7,976 nt of DNA, taken from NCBI GenBank assembly GCA_020216575.1, contig JAIUYC010000132.1, forward strand, positions 1-7,976. Direction: 5' to 3'. The position numbers and the translations under genes were made by a program. How positions within the stretch are numbered: the stretch's first letter is position 1; each line of letters begins with the position of its first letter. The notes beneath the pieces are model-generated. The model was not told where the DNA came from, did no database searches, and was given only the letters and a program-made list of their open reading frames with translations. Source of the stretch: Coleofasciculus sp. S288. GTDB taxonomy: Bacteria; Cyanobacteriota; Cyanobacteriia; Cyanobacteriales; Coleofasciculaceae. Shown in pieces: positions 5,476 through 7,976 of this stretch.

Positions 5476-5778
5476 ATGACAGGACTAACATCACTTTACT
5501 TGTTATTGGCTCTTTACTATTTCATGATCTGGTTGAATATTTTCAGAAAGGATACAGACTTATCCCTTGAAGAAAAGCATTTATCTTGGATAGTCTTAAT
5601 TATAGCTACTATTTTTTGGCCAATTACTGTTCCGATTTCTTATTTTGAGAAACATTTAAACCACCCGTACTCACTTTGTGAGACTAGCGAAACAGAGAAT
5701 GAATTTAAATCCCTTGTGCGGCAATCAAGCCTTTGGTATTCTGAAGTAATTCCTATAGAAGAGACAGCACAAAACTAA
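5476..5778 (+). CDS. Small hypothetical membrane protein with two helices
   Basis: I place the start at the ATG 5476-5478, giving 100 residues. A GTG at 5371 would add 35 residues of poor, cysteine-containing sequence with no ribosome site. The protein has a first hydrophobic helix at about 4-23 (LYLLLALYYFMIWLNIF), a charged loop (RKDTDLSLEEKHLS, 24-37) and a second helix at about 38-57 (WIVLIIATIFWPITVPISYF). A hydrophilic C-terminal tail of about 43 residues follows, with glutamates. Both ends on the same side is the simplest topology. The family is not one I can name; the WPITVPISYFEK motif after helix 2 looks like a conserved cyanobacterial small membrane protein. Base composition is clearly more AT-rich than the neighbouring protease and SWIM genes, consistent with foreign or fast-evolving origin. 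It sits between a transposase relic and MITE-like repeats. Confidence 0.6.
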   Translation: MTGLTSLYLLLALYYFMIWLNIFRKDTDLSLEEKHLSWIVLIIATIFWPITVPISYFEKHLNHPYSLCETSETENEFKSLVRQSSLWYSEVIPIEETAQN

Positions 5779-5848
5779 GTCATCTAGCTCTCGTGGACTT
5801 GTGGTGGAAAACCCAGTTTTCTCGGCCTAGGGCATAGCAAATAGCTTA

Positions 5849-5941
5849 TATAGCTAGTCTAAATGAATCGTGAAAAGAAATGGGGATAAAAAGCTTGCCC
5901 TGTAAGGATTACCATTTTACAAATGATTTAGACTAGCTATA
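5849..5941. mobile_element. MITE-like element 1, 93 bp, 16-bp perfect terminal inverted repeats
   Basis: TATAGCTAGTCTAAAT (5849-5864) is repeated in perfect inverse at 5926-5941. Pairing continues imperfectly inward (GAATCGTGAAAA against CATTTGTAAAA, with gaps). The ends are TA-rich, as expected for TA-targeting IS630/Tc1-type transposition, and there is no coding capacity. That mix of short length, terminal repeats and TA edges defines a non-autonomous miniature element; no autonomous partner is in the window. Confidence 0.7.
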
Positions 5942-6069
5942 GCGGTTCTCAAATGATTGGAGTACGGGCGGGTTTATTGGATTGAAGTGTGGGAAGCAGA
6001 TATCTGGGTGAAACCCGCCTCTACGACTCTTAATCTAGGTGTATCCCACTTAAATGAGAATCGCTATAG
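5937..6069. mobile_element. MITE-like element 2, 133 bp, nested inverted repeats
   Basis: CTATAGCGGTTCTCA (5937-5951) pairs with TGAGAATCGCTATAG (6055-6069) over 15 bp with one mismatch that is a G-U pair in RNA. Inside, GGCGGGTTT (5967-5975) pairs perfectly with AAACCCGCC (6011-6019), so the whole unit can fold as one long two-stage hairpin. There is no credible gene inside. It shares the CTATA border (5937-5941) with the right end of element 1, and both lie upstream of the SWIM gene. Confidence 0.7.
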
Positions 6070-6161
6070 AATCTTGGGATACATGGGATTCGGTCAGGTT
6101 GCAACTCAAACTGTGGTCAGGCTGAAATCCAGCGTCTACTGAGGCTCTTGAGGCTCTACAA
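6070..6161 (+). promoter_or_regulatory. Leader of the SWIM gene with duplicated GAGGCTCT and ribosome site
   Basis: GAGGCTCT occurs at 6141-6148 and 6150-6157. The GAGG of the second copy lies 8 bases before the ATG at 6162 and is a usable Shine-Dalgarno; the first copy is too far away. No clear promoter is visible, so transcription may start within the repeats upstream. Confidence 0.4.
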
Positions 6162-7937
6162 ATGTTTATCCCCCAACTCAGTGAAGCCACCATCCGCCAC
6201 AATGCCAACACCAAATCCTTCGAGCGGGGTGACGCCTACTACCAAGCAGATGCCGTTACTGTCTTGACCCAACGCGGCAATCTACTCGAAGCAGAAGTTA
6301 AAGGCAGTGAAGTCGAACCCTATCGCGTCAACCTCTGCTTTGATGAAGGAGGAATCACCTCTGCCACCTGTACCTGTGCCTATGGCTTTGAGGGTTGGTG
6401 CAAGCATATCGTCGCCACAACGTTGGTTTGCCTGCGTCAGCCGGAAAGGATAGAGGAGCGTCCTCCACTAAAACAGCTCCTCGATCGCCTAAACCCTGTG
6501 CAAACCCAACAATTGCTGCAAGACTTGGTAGCCGAGTACCCTGAACTTATCGATGCCATTGATCGCCACGTCAACCGAATTGCAGTCCCCGCACTCAAAC
6601 CACAACCCTCGCAACCCCCGCGTCCCACTACAGTCGATCCAGCACCCTTCCGCCGACAGGTGCGTCAAATTTTGCGGGATGCCGTGCGGTACTTGGAAGA
6701 GGGGTGCGAGGACGATCCCGTTACCGAGAACCTCTTGGATGTGATTCAGGATGCACAGACGTTGACTGAGGAGGAGGACGCTAACAATGCTCTTGTCGTT
6801 CTGGAAGCCATTACCGAAGCCTGTGTAAAAGATTGGGATGATGTAGCCGAGTATGGTGCTTACAGCGATGAAGTGGTTAATGCCTTGAATGATGCTTGGA
6901 CGGATGCCATTCTTAGTGCTGACCTTATCCCAGAAGAACGGGTGGATCTGCAAGTGAATTTAGAAGGCTGGCAGGATGAGTGGGGTGTCAGTTTTGAGAT
7001 GAGCTTGGAGGCGTTGCGGCAAGGATGGGATTACCCGCCTCTCGAGCGTGTCTTGCAAGGGAATATTTCAGAATCGGGGGTCTGGGAGGGCGAACCGCCA
7101 GATTATGCGGATGACCTCGCCCTGATTCGACTCCAAATTTTAGACCGTCAAGAGCGCTATCACGAGTACCTGTATCTGGCTCAAGCAGAAGGGCAAACCC
7201 AACAATACCTGACAATGCTTGGTCGTTTGGGGCGGGTTGAGGACGCGATCGCAGCCGCTCAAACTCAGATGAGTTCAATGGGAGAAGCCTTTGCCCTTGC
7301 TCGAACGCTGCAAGAGCAGGGAACCTTAGCACAGGCGTTGGAGATTGCCCAAAAGGGGCTGGCTTTACCGGGCAATTGTCAATACGAACTGGCAACTTGG
7401 ACGAGCGAGCTAGCGGAGGAGTTAGGAAATCGCGAAGCCGCACGCACTGCCAAAGAAATGGCCTTCAAAGCCCAGCCCTCCTTCAAAGACTACTGCAAGG
7501 TGGAGGAGCTGGCTGGAGAAGTTTGGTCAACTGTGAAGGCGGAGTTGTTAGCCTGCCTCCGAACTCATCAAGGTTGGGGAACGCAGGCAGCCAAAGTCGA
7601 TATCTTTCTCCATGAGGGGCTAATCGACGATGCGATCAATACAGTCAGTGAACTGCGTTCCCATGATGCCACGCTGATTCACCGAGTGATGGATAAAGCG
7701 ATCGCCCAATGTCCAGATTGGGTGATTGAAAATGCCCGTCGTCGGGCAGAATCGATTATGGATGAGGGTAAAGCTCAGTACTACTCCTATGCGGTGGAGT
7801 GGCTGCAAAAAGTCCGCGCTGCATACCTTCAATCCGGACGGCGATCAGAATGGTCAACTTACCGTGCCAAGCTGATGCAAACCCATGCTCGCAAGTACAA
7901 GCTGATGGGAATGCTCAAGCAACGGAATTTGGAGTAA
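6162..7937 (+). CDS. SWIM zinc-finger protein with helical repeat C-terminus
   Basis: The N-terminal region holds a SWIM domain with CxCx(7)CxH: Cys70, Cys72, Cys80 and His82 in ATCTCAYGFEGWCKHIVAT. SWIM fingers bind zinc and mediate DNA or protein contacts. A proline-rich linker (142-160) leads to a long, Asp/Glu-rich, all-helical region up to residue 591. Phrases such as YLTMLGRLGRVEDAIAAAQ, ALARTLQEQGTLAQALEIAQ and AKVDIFLHEGLIDDAINTV recur as TPR-like helix pairs, indicating an alpha-solenoid scaffold. Cytoplasmic location is expected. Relatives in bacteria are often encoded beside SNF2-family helicases; none is visible here, but only 39 bases follow the stop. The exact role is unknown. 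The ATG has a GAGG site 8 bases upstream and the following MFIPQLSEATIRHNA reads as a normal SWIM-protein N-terminus. Composition matches the core genes, not the AT-rich neighbour. Confidence 0.88.
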   Translation: MFIPQLSEATIRHNANTKSFERGDAYYQADAVTVLTQRGNLLEAEVKGSEVEPYRVNLCFDEGGITSATCTCAYGFEGWCKHIVATTLVCLRQPERIEERPPLKQLLDRLNPVQTQQLLQDLVAEYPELIDAIDRHVNRIAVPALKPQPSQPPRPTTVDPAPFRRQVRQILRDAVRYLEEGCEDDPVTENLLDVIQDAQTLTEEEDANNALVVLEAITEACVKDWDDVAEYGAYSDEVVNALNDAWTDAILSADLIPEERVDLQVNLEGWQDEWGVSFEMSLEALRQGWDYPPLERVLQGNISESGVWEGEPPDYADDLALIRLQILDRQERYHEYLYLAQAEGQTQQYLTMLGRLGRVEDAIAAAQTQMSSMGEAFALARTLQEQGTLAQALEIAQKGLALPGNCQYELATWTSELAEELGNREAARTAKEMAFKAQPSFKDYCKVEELAGEVWSTVKAELLACLRTHQGWGTQAAKVDIFLHEGLIDDAINTVSELRSHDATLIHRVMDKAIAQCPDWVIENARRRAESIMDEGKAQYYSYAVEWLQKVRAAYLQSGRRSEWSTYRAKLMQTHARKYKLMGMLKQRNLE

Positions 7938-7976
7938 TACCAAGTTCTGAATGAAGTCAAAAGGTTTCCATCCCCT

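Noticed and set aside
5957..6142. 61-codon + strand frame
   Set aside because: It starts inside MITE-like element 2, runs through its right end and has no ribosome site or recognisable motif, so it is an accident of repeat sequence.
6489..6953. 154-codon frame antisense to the SWIM gene
   Set aside because: It lies wholly within a well-supported gene on the other strand and its product has no known motif; it mirrors the codon bias of the real gene.
6988..7443. 151-codon frame antisense to the SWIM gene
   Set aside because: Same reason: a proline- and arginine-rich shadow product inside a confident coding region.

Overview
The window looks like a chromosomal segment of a filamentous or colony-forming cyanobacterium. 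The HIP1 octamer GCGATCGC occurs nine times (100, 1472, 1515, 2660, 3744, 4215, 4243, 7245, 7698). The gene families are also typical: a CtpA/B/C-type C-terminal processing protease, a DUF218 (YdcF/SanA-like) membrane protein, a SWIM zinc-finger protein with a long helical C-terminus, and intergenic spacers rich in short palindromic repeats. Genus-level placement is not possible from this alone.

Layout. Positions 1-362 (+) hold the 3' end of a gene running in from the left, probably recJ. It converges on a DUF218 membrane protein (436-1113 or 1155, -), and a GGTGGGC/GCCCACC hairpin separates the two stop codons. About 260-300 bp of divergent promoter DNA follow, then a secreted S41 carboxyl-terminal processing protease (1418-2737, +). 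The spacer at 2738-3070 is dense in repeats: a hairpin after the protease, a heptanucleotide tandem repeat, a double-hairpin block resembling an IS200/IS605 right end or omega-RNA tail, and a long imperfect inverted repeat. Then come an SDR oxidoreductase (3071-3811, -) and, just upstream in the same orientation, the 3' remnant of an amidohydrolase (3848-4225, -) whose reading frame stops at a HIP1 site.

From about 4226 to 6160 the DNA has the character of an accessory or rearrangement-prone stretch. It contains a perfect 14-bp palindromic repeat, a T-tailed hairpin, a small orphan protein with a strong Shine-Dalgarno (4483-4842, -), an IS6-family transposase relic broken at both ends (4936-5349, +), an AT-rich two-helix membrane protein (5476-5778, +) and two MITE-like inverted-repeat elements that share a border (5849-5941 and 5937-6069). 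The window closes with a complete SWIM zinc-finger protein (6162-7937, +).

The genes do not form one pathway. The SDR and amidohydrolase remnant may once have been an operon. The protease and DUF218 protein are both envelope-related and divergently arranged, but nothing ties them functionally. I found no defence system, CRISPR array, tRNA or rRNA. The most interesting material is the non-coding repeat architecture and the decayed genes, not a new multi-gene system.
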